A stretch of 64,000 nucleotides of DNA. Origin: Margaritifera margaritifera. Its lineage: Eukaryota; Mollusca; Bivalvia; Unionida; Margaritiferidae. The notes beneath the pieces are model-generated. The model saw only the letters and a list, made by a program, of their open reading frames with translations. It was not told where the DNA came from and did not search any database. A program made the translations under genes and the position numbers. Location: NCBI GenBank assembly GCA_029931535.1, contig JAQPZY010001418.1, positions 124,001-188,000 on the forward strand. Reading direction: 5' to 3'. This document shows, piece by piece, positions 1 through 11,279 of this stretch. Each line of letters begins with the position of its first letter. The first letter of the stretch is position 1.

Positions 1-671
1 AACACATGAGCTATCTAAACTCACTTTCTAATCACAGGTATTTCAATGCTTCAAGTAGTCTCTTTGATGCTGAGAGCTGTATCAGGAGATGGATTGGCTC
101 AGGTGGTGTAGGTAGCTTTCTCTAAATTGCCATCACTGTGTCGGAATTACCGAAACGCATGCCTTTGTGAACTTTTCAAACATTACACTAGGAACCCGTT
201 GAAATTTTCAGCAATAGGAAAATTTTGATTTAAAAGTATTTATGATCTATTCCATCATATTTAAATCCAGTGTATATAAAGTATTCATAGATATTGCAGT
301 GCGGCATTTTTGGACGCATAAAATATATTCTAATTCCCACACGAGAATTGTTATCTCGCGCACGACACTTATTTATATCCCGTGCAAAACTATGTTTTAT
401 TGCTTGCCTTAAGAAAATTTAAATCTGGAGGAATGTATGACGGTTCAATCCCCCTCCCGAGTGATACTTAGGGGTTGAGGAAACATGACTAACAAATAAA
501 TCATAATTTCAACTGTTACATTTCTTCCTTGCCAAGAGTGACTAGCGGAATACTTTAATCGATGAGAATATATTTGGGTGGCGGGTTTGAGTTTATGGTT
601 ATCTTTTGTTTTACAGTTACTAAATCATCATTTTGTTGTATGTTATGGATAGATTATCCCAGGATGATACA

Positions 672-672
<1 letters not shown>

Positions 673-749
<77 letters not shown>
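673..749. repeat. (AT)n microsatellite
   Basis: Pure TA dinucleotide run of about 77 bp within the left arm, with no counterpart at the matching place in the right arm. Confidence 0.98.
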
Positions 750-753
<4 letters not shown>

Positions 754-1020
754 ACTGAGCATGAAAAGGAGTACATGATTCATCACCAGCGACTTAGCAG
801 TTGAGACACAAAATTTGAGACATTTCGACAGACTCAGATATTAATGTTTCGAAAATACTGCTTAGTTTGAATATGTGCAGCGTCATTGGATGCTGGCGTT
901 ACTAAATTTATGGATTTGGTAACATTTTAAGATCAGAGTGAAACATGGTACATGTAGGTCAATAGTTTTGTGTGAAATCCCAAATATATGATAGTGTCTG
1001 ATTCATCGAAAAAGAATGAC

Positions 1021-1345
1021 CCCTGTGTGTATTGTCTAGCTGTTTCATGGGTGTTGACAGGTACATGAATCAGCCACAGTCCTAATTCCCTTGACATAAC
1101 CAATTACCTATTGTATGACTGTTAATTTTTCTAACACGTTAGCCTGTATATTCATGAGACGAAATATGTCCAGAGATTCCCCTTGTGTGTATTGACTAGC
1201 TGTTTCATGGTTGTTGACAGGTACATGAATCAGTCACAGCCCTAATTCCCTTGACACAACCAATTACCTATTTTATAAGGGCTAAGTTTTCTAACACGTT
1301 AGCCTGTATATTCATGAGACGACAATATGTCCAGGGATTCCGAAG
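1021..1345. repeat. Two-copy 160-bp tandem duplication
   Basis: The segment starting GTGTGTATTG at 1025 recurs at 1185, a period of 160 bp, with small differences. Each copy holds a core around TAGCTGTTTC...GTTGACAGGT and a second core around GCCTGTATATTCATGAGAC followed by TGTCCAGAGATTCC. The reverse complements of these two cores are the units amplified at 5160-5790 and 4829-5092. Confidence 0.85.
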
Positions 1346-3429
1346 AATATAAATACACGCACAAATATGTCGCCTTTATCTATTTTTTATGATCCACTAA
1401 CGTTAACATATACGTGTCTGTTGTGTTTTTTAGTGGACACTGATGCCTATACCGTCATGAACTTGATGTGTGTCACTTTAATGTTATTAAACAATGTTTA
1501 TCTATTATCAGCCTTATCAAAATATACATGAATATGTCGTAGGGTTGTCAAAATGTGGAGGAGTGAGCAACAAGCAAACCTGATTTTTTCAAGGTTTTCT
1601 TTTTACTATATTCTGAGCATGGACGATCTTTATAATCATGCTGATGTGGTCGATGAAGAATTACAGAAACTGACAAATATTAAATCACTTTAAAGGAAAT
1701 AACAACTTTTACAACAAATGATAGCAAAAGGGTGTTATTGTTAATAATTGATTTTGAATATGTTGGTAAGACCATTGAATTTACATTTTCAGAGTGGGTT
1801 GTTATCTTTGTATACATGGACCTTTAAGCAGAGTCATAACGAGGAAGTGGTGAACAAAATGAGCGAGACAAATCTATTAATAGATAATACGAATTTTTAA
1901 AAGCCACAAACTATCTCTTTGCCGCAAGTGATAGCAAGGGGATTTGTGGAGATTCATCCATTGCGAGGGATAATGTTTTGTAACGCCCGTTCGTATCCCA
2001 GTTTAATGTCATTAAGTGACATTTACATGTGTCTGTAACATTTACCAGGACTTTATTTCTCCGAGAAAAAAAATAAAGTTCAAAATTTACAGTCGACGCT
2101 CAATGCATAGTTACTGTTAAAAGGACTAAAACGCGATATTTAAAGTTTATGTGACATTTAATGATGATATTACATTTTAATGTAACTTGCCTGTTCTTCC
2201 TATTTTTCTTCTTCTTTTCTTAGAATAAGATTTGGCGTTTCAATTTTGTTTTTAAATCCTGTACTAATTTCTCTTTAAAAATTGATATGTAATTTATTGC
2301 AATTCTTTAGTAATTCAATCTTGTGTAGAATGATAAAATTATAAGACAACTTGACAATCATAATTAAGTTTTTGCAAGGGGGATATACGAATATATTTTA
2401 CTAATGAATGAACATCCGTACGTCAAGTGGTTAATTAGTTAATGTATTTATGAATTATGTAATTCCTTTTTAATAAGTAATTCATTCATTCATCAATTCA
2501 TTCATTTATGTATATACTTATAATACTGCTTCGTATAAGCTGTACATTATTCATTCTTTGGAACTGGTAGTGATGGAAGTAAGTATATATAGCTAATTGG
2601 CAAGTATTTGAAACTCGGTTTTTACAACTACTACATTTGATATTATCCATTAATGCTAATCTGGCCAGACAACTATACTTAGCAGAAATCGTTGTATTAG
2701 GGCCTAATTATTAGCTTCTCCGCTATGAATGAAATACAGTGATTTAGGGAATGTTCTAATGCACTTTATGAACGTGAGAAATACCGAAGACCGAACATCC
2801 CGCTGCATCTTGAGGAATGACCAATCGGAGTGGATCTTACATTTTATTTTCCTGAGTACTATTATGTCATTGGTTTCAACGCTTTTCGCATGGGAGCAAT
2901 CTCCATGTCAGCCTGGTTATCTGTAAGGATAGTTAAAATCGGGCTACTCTACATTTAATGTGAATGTGTCCCTAATACATCAAATACATAGGAATGTATC
3001 CTTTCACAATATCACACACGGATCTCGATAAATTGTATCCACTTGCTGAACAGTTTATGATGTAGTTCACTGGCAAACAGCACGGCTTTTTATGAAAACA
3101 CCGACAGCAATACATTTGGTCGAGCTGCTGAGAACATGTTAGTCAGGTTGGTTCACTAGCATATTGACCATATATGGCCATTAATCGCCCATTAACCTAA
3201 ATTTTCATTATGACAGGATTTTTACACTGCTTACTGATCCCAAGACATTTGGAACATCTCACAATTATGCGTATATAATGACCGACAGTTCTGATTTACA
3301 ATTTGAGGCCATACAGAGCATACATTTGGATTATAGCATTTGTTTAGTGTACAATGTGGAAACCGTTTTCATGTTTCCACGATTCAAAATGTGTATACAG
3401 CAAAGGTTTACACTTTATTTTGGTCTCCA

Positions 3430-3430
<1 letters not shown>

Positions 3431-3466
<36 letters not shown>
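3431..3466. repeat. (CA)n microsatellite
   Basis: Uninterrupted CA dinucleotide run of about 35 bp. Confidence 0.95.
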
Positions 3467-3468
<2 letters not shown>

Positions 3469-3591
3469 CAATTAACCTAAAATTGATACCAGTTTCTCAC
3501 TGAGGGAATCAAAGGATTCATAATTAAAGTATTATGAAAAATGTTAAAATATCGCTAGTAATAAAACGTATGGTGTTCTCATTCCCCAATC

Positions 3592-3721
3592 ATCAACACC
3601 ATCATCACCATCATCACCATCATTATCATCATTCTTCTTCTTCTAAATATTACTAAATATATTACTATCATTTTGCCGACGGATGAAGAAGTCCGACCAC
3701 AATACATCCTCAAACGCACAG

Positions 3722-3795
<74 letters not shown>

Positions 3796-3873
3796 ACAAT
3801 TAAAATAACTGGTATCCTGTTGAATTTACACATTTATTTCTATATAAGAACAGGCACATGGACCTATTCACTT

Positions 3874-3935
<62 letters not shown>
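3592..3935. repeat. Microsatellite cluster: (ATC)n then two (AT)n runs
   Basis: ATC trinucleotides at about 3592-3640 are followed by CTT-rich sequence, a TA run at 3725-3791 and another at 3879-3935. The second TA run sits at the inner boundary of the right inverted-repeat arm. Confidence 0.9.
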
Positions 3936-3937
<2 letters not shown>

Positions 3938-4828
3938 TGGGCGGTACGACTCTAACCTGAGGGATTGTACTAATGCAATAGTAATCGCCATCTTTAAATG
4001 TCACAGCAAATTTGAATGCTCCAATTTAACAATAACTATGCATTCAGAGTTGCCTGTCAATTTTGATTTATTTACCGGTAAATAAAACCCAGGGAAATGT
4101 TTCAGTCACCAGTAACTATCACTTTGTGATATTTATCAGCGACTGTGATACGAACGTTAAAGAACATTCTCCCATGGAATAGACAAATCTTCACGATCTC
4201 CCCCCCCCCCCCCACTGTCACTAGCAACTAAGATGTGTATTGAGATAGTTTGGTCTGCCCAAAGAATCGTATTGGTTATCAAGAGATTTGTATAGGCTAT
4301 TATGTTCAATAACGTCCCTATTATAACTCTGCTTAAAATACCTATGTATACAAGTATAGAGACCCACTTTGAAATTTAAATTCATTTACTCTTTCCATTC
4401 ATGTCTGCACTAACATTTGCAAAGTCAATTAGTGACGATAACACCCTTATGATAAAAGTTTAATCAATTTTACATTTCCTTTTAATTTCTTTAGGGTGAT
4501 TTAATATTTGTCAGTTTCTGTACTTTTTATTTGACCACGTCATCATGATTATACAGATCATCTATCCACAGAATACTGTAAAACGAAAACCCTGAAACAA
4601 TAAGGTTTGCTTGTTAATCAGTCCTCAACATTTTGACAACCCTACAATATATTCATGAATATTTTGATAATGATGATCACTAATAAGCATTCTTTAACCA
4701 CATTAAAGTGACACGCATCAAGTTTATTACGGTAAGGCATCAGTGTCCACTAAAAATGACGGAAATGTATATGTTCATTTTGAACTCAGTCGATCATAAT
4801 AAATAGGTAAGAGTGCCAGAGTTCTGTG

Positions 4829-5092
4829 TTATAAGAATATATTCCTATGGATCCCTGGACATGTCTAGTCCCATGAATATACAGGCTGTAGTGGCCGTAA
4901 GAATATATTCCTATGGATCCCGGGACATGTCTAGTCCCATGAATATACAGGCTGTAGTGACCCTAAGAATATATTCCTTTGGATCCCTGGACATGTTTAG
5001 CTTCCTGAATATACAGGCCGTAGTAGCTGTAATAACATATTCATCTGGATCCCTGGACATGCTTAGTCTCATGAATGTACAGCGTGAAATGT
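4829..5092. repeat. 66-bp minisatellite, four copies
   Basis: Copies start near 4831, 4897, 4963 and 5029, exactly 66 bp apart; each contains GAATATATTC...GGATCCCTGGACATG and an ATGAATATACAG block. Because 66 is divisible by three the array stays open as a 22-residue protein repeat, but nothing else suggests a gene. The unit is the reverse complement of one core of the 160-bp duplication at 1021-1345. Confidence 0.93.
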
Positions 5093-5159
5093 TAGGAAAA
5101 GCAGCAGTCATAAAATAGACAATATGTTATGTAAAGGGAATTAAGGTTGTGACTGATTC

Positions 5160-5790
5160 ATGGACCTGTCAACACCCTAGAACCAGGTAGCCTATACACA
5201 TGAACCTGTCAACAGCCAAGAAACAGCTAGCCTATACACATGAACCTGTCAACAGCCAAGAAACAGCTAGCCTATACACATGGATCTGTCAACACCCAAG
5301 AAACAGCTAGCCTATAAACATGGATCTGTCAACACCCAAGAAACAGCTAGACTATAAACATGAACCTGTCAACGGCCAAGAAACAGCTAGCCTATACACA
5401 TGGATTTGTCAACACTTAAATAACAGCTACCCTATAAACATGGACCTGTCAACACCCAAGAAACAGTTAGCCTATACACATGGATCTGTCAACACCCAAG
5501 AAACAGCTAGCCTATACACATGGACCTGTCAACACCCAAGAAACAGCTACCCTATACACATGGACCTGTCAACACACAAGAAACAGTTAGTCTGTACACA
5601 TAAACCTGTCAACACCCAATAAACAGCTAGCCTATATACATGAACCTGGCAACACCCAAGAAACAGCTAGCCTATATACATGGACCTATCAACATGGACC
5701 TATCAACACCCAAGAAACAGATAGCCTGTCCACACAAGGGTCTGTCAACAGCCAAGAAACAGCTAGCCTGTCCACACAAGGGTCATTCTG
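5160..5790. repeat. 40-bp minisatellite, about fifteen copies
   Basis: The unit contains ACCTGTCAACACCCAAG, AAACAGCTAGCC and TATACACATG. Copies are about 40 bp apart and differ by a few substitutions; the last ones, near 5700-5790, are more diverged and include a short internal duplication. The reverse complement of one unit is present at 1027-1070 and 1187-1230 in the left arm. Long open frames here are by-products of the repeat. Confidence 0.95.
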
Positions 5791-6029
5791 ATTTGATTAA
5801 TCAGATATCATTGTATATTTGGGATTTCACACAAAACTAATGACCTACATAAATCAAAGTCCGATGGGTGAGGTCAAGGGGGTGGGAAATTGGGGAATAG
5901 GTGAGCAGCTGCTTGAAAAAGAACCCTCGGCCCATGTCATCAGTATATTTGAATTCTTCTTTTCATGCCAAATAAAGTGTATACTTGGCTATATAATGGT
6001 GATCTTAATAGATTATAAATTATGACCAA

Positions 6030-6190
6030 GGGACGCGAGTAATTAATTCCCGCTCTCGAGTTATTAATTCGAGCGCTTCATTTTTTATTTCCTGAGCTCG
6101 ATTTATTAAATTGCGCGCTCCATTTATTAGGTCTCGTGCGTAACATATTACTTCCCGCACGCGACTTATTACTTCCCCCGCGTGTCTTAC
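6030..6190. repeat. Degenerate short repeats alternating CG-rich and TTATTA blocks
   Basis: Several imperfect copies, about 22-25 bp apart, of a block combining GCGCG or GCTCG with GAG and TTATTAATTC. Related units recur at 7495-7765 and, inverted, at 330-390 at the outer end of the left arm. Confidence 0.6.
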
Positions 6191-7194
6191 CCAGTTCCTG
6201 TGTGCAAGCGTGTAGTTTATACGATTTTGCGTTATAATTTGAAAGTGATCTATGTGACAGAACACAAGGTGTACTGACCAATTTATACAAGTCTCACCTT
6301 AAAAGTAGACTATCGGGCGCTTCCCATTTCGATACTTTCGGCAGTCGGATGACGTCACCGCTACCAGCCCCCTCCTAACCCTCCCCCTCTCCTATTGTCC
6401 ATACCTCCTTTGAACTAATAATGAGAGAGATCATCTCGCCAAGGTCGTGTAGGGGCATGGGCCCCGTACGCGTTTCAGAAAGGGAAGAGGAATACGGGCA
6501 GAAGAACAGGTGACGATGATTCTTTGCGAAGCGAGATCTGGGTGTTTTCTACATTTGCCCCTTGATCTCATCATATTATCTCAAGTATCCGGTGATGTAA
6601 CAGAAACCCTTGACATCGTGAAGATGACTGACAACCCAGAAGGAGCAAAAATGCAAAAAATAAATAGGTATATATTTGGGTGATTTTTAGATTAATAACT
6701 CAAGAATACACACGTGTATATTTGCGTTCATATGATGAAATGTGCACACCGTGCACAGCTACAATGTGCAGATTTGCTTTTGCTCTACCTCTGAGATGGT
6801 CCTGATTTACAATTCATGCAAACTTACGTTTAAAAATCTGTTCACATGAGGAAATGTATGCACATATGTATATTTATTATTATTGGTTAAAGTATACCGC
6901 TATTCACTCTAGACACAGATACAATTAAGCAATTTAAATTATGATTAATTAGTTAATCATCTTTCCTTAACCCAAAGCATCATGCGGGCGGGTGAGGATG
7001 AGAGAGTGTTTAAACATCATATCGCTGTATCTTTGACCGTCTAACTTATCATTATCAACGACATAAACTACTTGCTTCCTTTGAATACACTCCTACATAT
7101 TTAAATTCTCTTATGATTAGCAATGAAAGTATAACGTTTAGTCAAAGCCGTTTAACTCAACTGACCAGAACCAACCAGCATATCTTTATTATAA

Positions 7195-7198
<4 letters not shown>

Positions 7199-7254
<56 letters not shown>
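7199..7254. repeat. (CT)n microsatellite
   Basis: Pure CT run of about 56 bp in unassigned sequence. Confidence 0.98.
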
Positions 7255-7257
<3 letters not shown>

Positions 7258-7494
7258 ATATTGAATTTGCCGCCATTATTTTGCAGTGTCTCAAATATGT
7301 GCAATGGATGTCGATACCAAGTTGGCAGAACTTGTGGCCTAAACGTACTTTATTTTTTCACTTAAATATCTTTAAACGGAAAGACGATATATTATTTCTC
7401 TTGTCCTCACGCCATATTTGTCTCATTCGTCCAGTGAGATTATATGATTGTCTAATACAGACAGACTTGAACATTCGTAATTCCAGCGGGGCAA

Positions 7495-7765
7495 TTCATA
7501 AAGTCGTGCATGCAGTTTAATAACTCGTGCGTACATACCAATGACTCGTGCGCAGTAAATAATAAATGGTGTACGCAAATTAATACCTTGCGCCCTAGAA
7601 TAAATAAATGGAGTGTACAAAGTCATAACTCGCACGCAGAAATTAATAAGTCGTCTCCAGGAATTTCCACACGTTATATATTTGCGTGCGAGAAGTATTT
7701 GCGTGCGCGAAATAATTTATTCCCGTGCGCGAGATAATAATTTCCATGTGGGAATTACAATATAT
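7495..7765. repeat. Degenerate CTCGTGCG / AATAA short repeats at the outer end of the right arm
   Basis: Repeated CTCGTGCG or CGTGCGCGA blocks alternate with TAATA or AAATAAT blocks at about 23-27 bp spacing. The last units match the inverse of 330-390. The remainder, 6200-7490, has no gene I can recognise. Confidence 0.6.
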
Positions 7766-7901
7766 TTTAAGCGACCTCAATGAGCCAGAGAAAAATACAT
7801 ATGATTACTTCATATACATTGAAATATTTTCATTTGATGGAATTGATCATAAATATTTGGAATTAAATATTTAGCTATAGCTTAAATATATAGAGGATAT
7901 T

Positions 7902-8047
7902 TTCGTTTCCTACGTAAATACCGGATATGTTTCATCGTGTGGTACAAAAAACGTGATATTTTAACGAGTGTCGAAGCCACGAGTTAAAATATATCGTTTG
8001 TTTGTACCACAAGATGAAATATATCCGGTATTTACGTAGGAAAAGAA
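7902..8047. repeat. Near-perfect hairpin (inverted repeat, about 69-bp arms)
   Basis: The left arm at 7902-7970 and the right arm at 7978-8047 are reverse complements with only a few mismatches, around a 7-bp loop. Shared blocks include CCTACGTAAATACCGGATAT and GATATTTTAAC. This is the form of a foldback MITE or the terminal repeat of a small DNA transposon. No coding potential. Confidence 0.9.
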
Positions 8048-8500
8048 AGTTTTCTTTTTATTATATACCAGACTTCCTCCAGAATTGAGGCTTAGAAGAT
8101 TAAACATACTATTCAACACAACACCCCACCCCCCTTTTCGTAAATTCACTTCACTTTCATTGGCTGATCATATAAATATCAATGACTTAATAGATATGTA
8201 TTATTGGGTTGGCCGAATCTGTTTCATTAAATTACCTTTTCGACATTGAGTAAATTATTTGACCCTATCTGAAAACAAAGCATGTCCGATTCAGCAATGC
8301 ATCACAGCGGGCTTGTCGTTGTTGTCAAGGTAGTAAGGCGACATAACTTTAGAAAAACGCGAACGGTGTGGAGTCAAATTTCTTCAACAAAAATATATTT
8401 CCATGTCTGAAATGGAATGCAGTTTCCATTTATTATTCTAGCTGCAGGTATAACTTCCGTAGGCACACTTAATCAAGCGTCGCACGGCATGATGGGAAAT

Positions 8501-8557
8501 CTTATATTTTCAGATGTGAAAATATAAGGATATATTTTTCACATGTGAAAATATAGG
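8501..8557. repeat. Palindromic TTTTCACATGTGAAAATATA block
   Basis: Two neighbouring short palindromes built around CACATGTG and AGATGTG, flanked by matching TATATTTT and AAAATATA. It may be the far end of a MITE that begins at the hairpin at 7902; about 450 bp with no gene lie between them. Confidence 0.5.
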
Positions 8558-8697
8558 AATAAAAAAATATGAAAATTATTTCGGCAATAAATTTCTATAT
8601 TTCACACTTAAGTATATAATAAATAATGTTTCCTTGTGTAATTTTTGGAAATTTCAAAAAGGCACGTTGTAATCCGGGTATTTCGACACAGAACAGG

Positions 8698-8731
8698 TGG
8701 GTGGGTTGGGTGGGTGGGTTGGGGGCTGGGG
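8698..8731 (+). other. G-rich tract able to form a G-quadruplex
   Basis: Seven runs of three or more G, separated by one or two bases, at 8699-8701, 8703-8705, 8708-8710, 8712-8714, 8716-8718, 8721-8725 and 8728-8731. This satisfies the usual four-run G-quadruplex pattern several times over in an otherwise AT-rich region. Confidence 0.7.
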
Positions 8732-9681
8732 CAGATTGAAATTTTACGATCAAATAAGGAAGAGAACAAAAAGGGGAATGTAACGGAGAATGGTAATCAC
8801 GATGAGAGCAATAACATGTAAAGATAATAAATAGATACTAAATAATGCATTATCTATCCATTTTCATATTATGACACTAGAATAACTTTCTTCAAATATG
8901 GATGAAAATGAGACGATACGAGGGTTTTGTGGATGTATATCTTAATCTTACATGCAAGGTTTCAATTATCTAAATTCAGGCACTTGCAACTTCATCAAGG
9001 GCGCGGATCAGATAAGCGATTTTTAAAGCCACGCCCTATGATGTAAATAAGCGGATACAGCCAGATCACGGGCTGTTGGTTGCACATGCCTGATCTAAGT
9101 TATAGTGAATATCAATGCGGCTAAAATAACCGCTCCATGACGTCTTCGCATGACTTAAATCGTGTTATTTGTCTTGATTTTCATTTGTCTCATCGAGTGT
9201 TATGGCTGTATCATACATGACTTATTCTGTTACATTAATGCAAAATCACCAACAACAAGGTCAGACGCAGGGAAAGGATCCAAATGTTAAAGCCACTTTG
9301 CACATCTACAGACTACCCCGATCATATTCCAAGTTTTAAAGTCTCTGTATTGGGCATTGAAGAAGAGTTGAAGACATTACATACGTGCTTAAGCATACAT
9401 GGGCTCTTTTATGGGAAGTATCACATAATATACACCATTTCTTCGATGACCGTGAGGTTAATGGTGACATATATTCATGTACAGATGTATGTTGATATAC
9501 GACACAAACCTGCGTGGAATTTTGTTCCTTCAAAGAGTACCTTATTTCATATATCAGAATATTTGTCCTCTCAGTGGTTGTACAAAGCAACTTTTGATTT
9601 GAGTAGATCCTGTCTACATGGAACTGTTTTCGTAGTTATTGAAAACAATGTTTATGGAAACAGTGTCCTGATGCTATATGA

Positions 9682-9760
9682 CTGTAAACAGCATACGGAT
9701 ACTATATGTATGTAAAAAGTATACGGATACTATATGTATGTAAACAGTATACGGATGATA
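9682..9760. repeat. 28-bp tandem repeat, three copies
   Basis: AGYATACGGAT begins at 9690, 9718 and 9746, each followed by ACTATATGTATGTAAA or a truncated form. Confidence 0.9.
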
Positions 9761-10728
9761 TATTCCAATTCTAAAAAAGATCAGATGACATGTTATTGAG
9801 AAGAAAAAAATCAACATTAAGGTAAGTAAAATATTTGGATGGAGATGCTTACATTCGGACGGATAATCAAACGGAAGCCAAAGTAATTAATATGACTTGC
9901 ATCAGCCTGATTGGTAATAGAAAAAAGAAGAAAAAAAACGGACAGAGGAAGATAACCGCTACAGCCAATTAAATAGTAATTTGCATCTAAACCTTTGCTA
10001 ATTGTAGATTTGCAAATGTCTTTAATTGGAAGAGTTGTCTCAGTGACCCAAACTGGTCTTATTATTTTAGCATGTTACTAATTAAATAGCAGATGCACCT
10101 TTATGGCATTTGGATGTAATGATTGTGAGAAGCTTATCAGTCCAGTTATAATGTATTGTTAGAGTTTTGTATCAACAGGAGTTACCCTACATAATACTAC
10201 CTCCTCATAACGAATTAAGATGGACTCTGCAATCTGAAGCATCTATTGCATATAAACTGAATTCAAACACAAGTGATCATCATCAACAAAATTTAACTAC
10301 ATTATGCATCACGTATCACACTACAATTCATTTATCAAGACTTTTTCCCACTGATAAACATGGGACTATTACATATGATTTGGATTTAAGTACAAGCGAT
10401 CGATGCAAGCCTTGCCGCCAGATACAGCATTCCTATGCAACAAACAGGGACTTCATTACACATTTACGTCCACACAGTTGAAAGTTCTATTGAGAAAAAG
10501 TCATCACTGGTAAGAATTCAACACGGTTATGATGTAGCCTGAGAGATGGTATTTTTTCAGATAATAGCTTCAATTGTTTAACTTCAGATATACAACGTAG
10601 TGTTGTCACCACAGATTTGCTTCCATACGGACACCTTCATTGTAAAGAAGGAAAGATATTAGACATCCAAAAAAAGACAATAAAAAGTAAGTATTCACCT
10701 AGTCATGACTACTTTACCTCTCGCTGTC

Positions 10729-10736
10729 TCTGTCTG

Positions 10737-10775
<39 letters not shown>

Positions 10776-10789
10776 TATATACACACACA
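10729..10789. repeat. Compound microsatellite (TCTG)(CT)n(CA)n
   Basis: TCTG-type repeats pass into a CT run and then CA/TA repeats over about 60 bp. Confidence 0.92.
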
Positions 10790-11063
10790 GTGTCTATTAG
10801 TAGTATAAGAAAGATAACTTCTTGTTCACTTAACCAGTTCTATCCAGTTTTAACCCGTTAACCAGTTTTCATTCACTTTAAACCGATGTGCAGCTAAGAC
10901 GTGAACATCAGCAATCTTTTATCTTTGCAACAATATACAAAATAAAAAGAAACAACATCGACTACATCAGGCTTACATTACATGTACTATTTGCTTTTAA
11001 CTGGTTTTGTCCGCCGCCTAAACGTTGCGTAAAACCATGGCTCACGAAAGTTTTATGAAAACT

Positions 11064-11275
11064 CTGGCTCAGTGGTCGTCAACATTTTATCGCCGTAACT
11101 CCAGGCCGAGTGCGTCAAATTTATTATGAGAGAAAACTCTCTCAGTGGTCGTCAAATTTTTAGGAGCTTAACTCGGCTCAGTGGTTCTCAAACTTGTTGT
11201 ATGAGATATACCTGGTTCAGTGGTCGTCAAAATATTCTTGAGAGGAATAAGGCTCAGTAGTCGTCAAAATAGTCA
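11064..11275. repeat. About 37-bp degenerate minisatellite, six copies
   Basis: GGCTCAGTGGTCGTCAAA or a close variant starts near 11070, 11107 (poor), 11143, 11179, 11218 and 11255, a spacing of 36-39 bp, with more variable sequence between cores. Confidence 0.85.
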
Positions 11276-11279
11276 CTAT

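Larger units (their letters stand above)
225..2190 (+). repeat. Left arm of a large imperfect inverted repeat
   Basis: The reverse complement of this stretch can be followed through 3955-7860. Anchors seen by eye: 953-989 pairs with 5813-5848 at about two mismatches; 1381-1700 pairs with 4480-4800; 1700-1990 with 4150-4450; 1990-2180 with 3960-4150; and 225-390 with 7700-7860. Identity is roughly 70-90 percent with indels, so it is old. No protein is recognisable inside. Part of the arm (about 400-900) has no clear partner. It may be a foldback transposon arm or an inverted duplication; I cannot tell which. Confidence 0.8.
2191..3954. other. Spacer between the inverted-repeat arms
   Basis: AT-rich sequence with no recognisable gene. 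It contains a (CA)n run at 3431-3466, an (ATC)n tract near 3592-3640 and two (AT)n tracts near 3725-3791 and 3879-3935, the last at the edge of the right arm. Short open frames here are low complexity. Confidence 0.6.
3955..7860 (-). repeat. Right arm of the large inverted repeat
   Basis: This is the inverted counterpart of 225-2190. It is longer because it carries an amplified 66-bp repeat, an amplified 40-bp repeat, and about 1.6 kb (roughly 5900-7490) with no clear partner on the left. The outermost match is 7700-7860 against 225-390, including the motif GCGCGAGATAA and a block around TGATGGAAT.GATCAT. A poly-C run at 4200-4214 lies where the left arm has a short CCCC. No coding function is evident. 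Confidence 0.78.
8732..11040. other. Unassigned AT-rich DNA
   Basis: No recognisable gene. A 143-codon open frame (9284-9715, +) and a 104-codon frame (10167-10481, +) have no family signature. A 28-bp repeat and a compound microsatellite lie inside and are listed separately. Confidence 0.5.

Noticed and set aside
4813..5118. 101-codon open frame with four 22-residue repeats
   Set aside because: The frame is open only because the 66-bp minisatellite unit is a multiple of three; the reverse strand is partly open too and no gene context exists.
5320..5840. Repetitive open frames over the 40-bp array
   Set aside because: By-product of a satellite; 40 is not a multiple of three and the frames change register with the repeats.
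9284..9715. 143-codon open frame, the longest outside repeats in the left third
   Set aside because: No motif, no homologous copy in the window, no supporting splice or regulatory signal; the other strand is also open over much of it.
10167..10481. 104-codon Thr/His-rich frame
   Set aside because: No recognisable domain and no context; length is within chance for this window.
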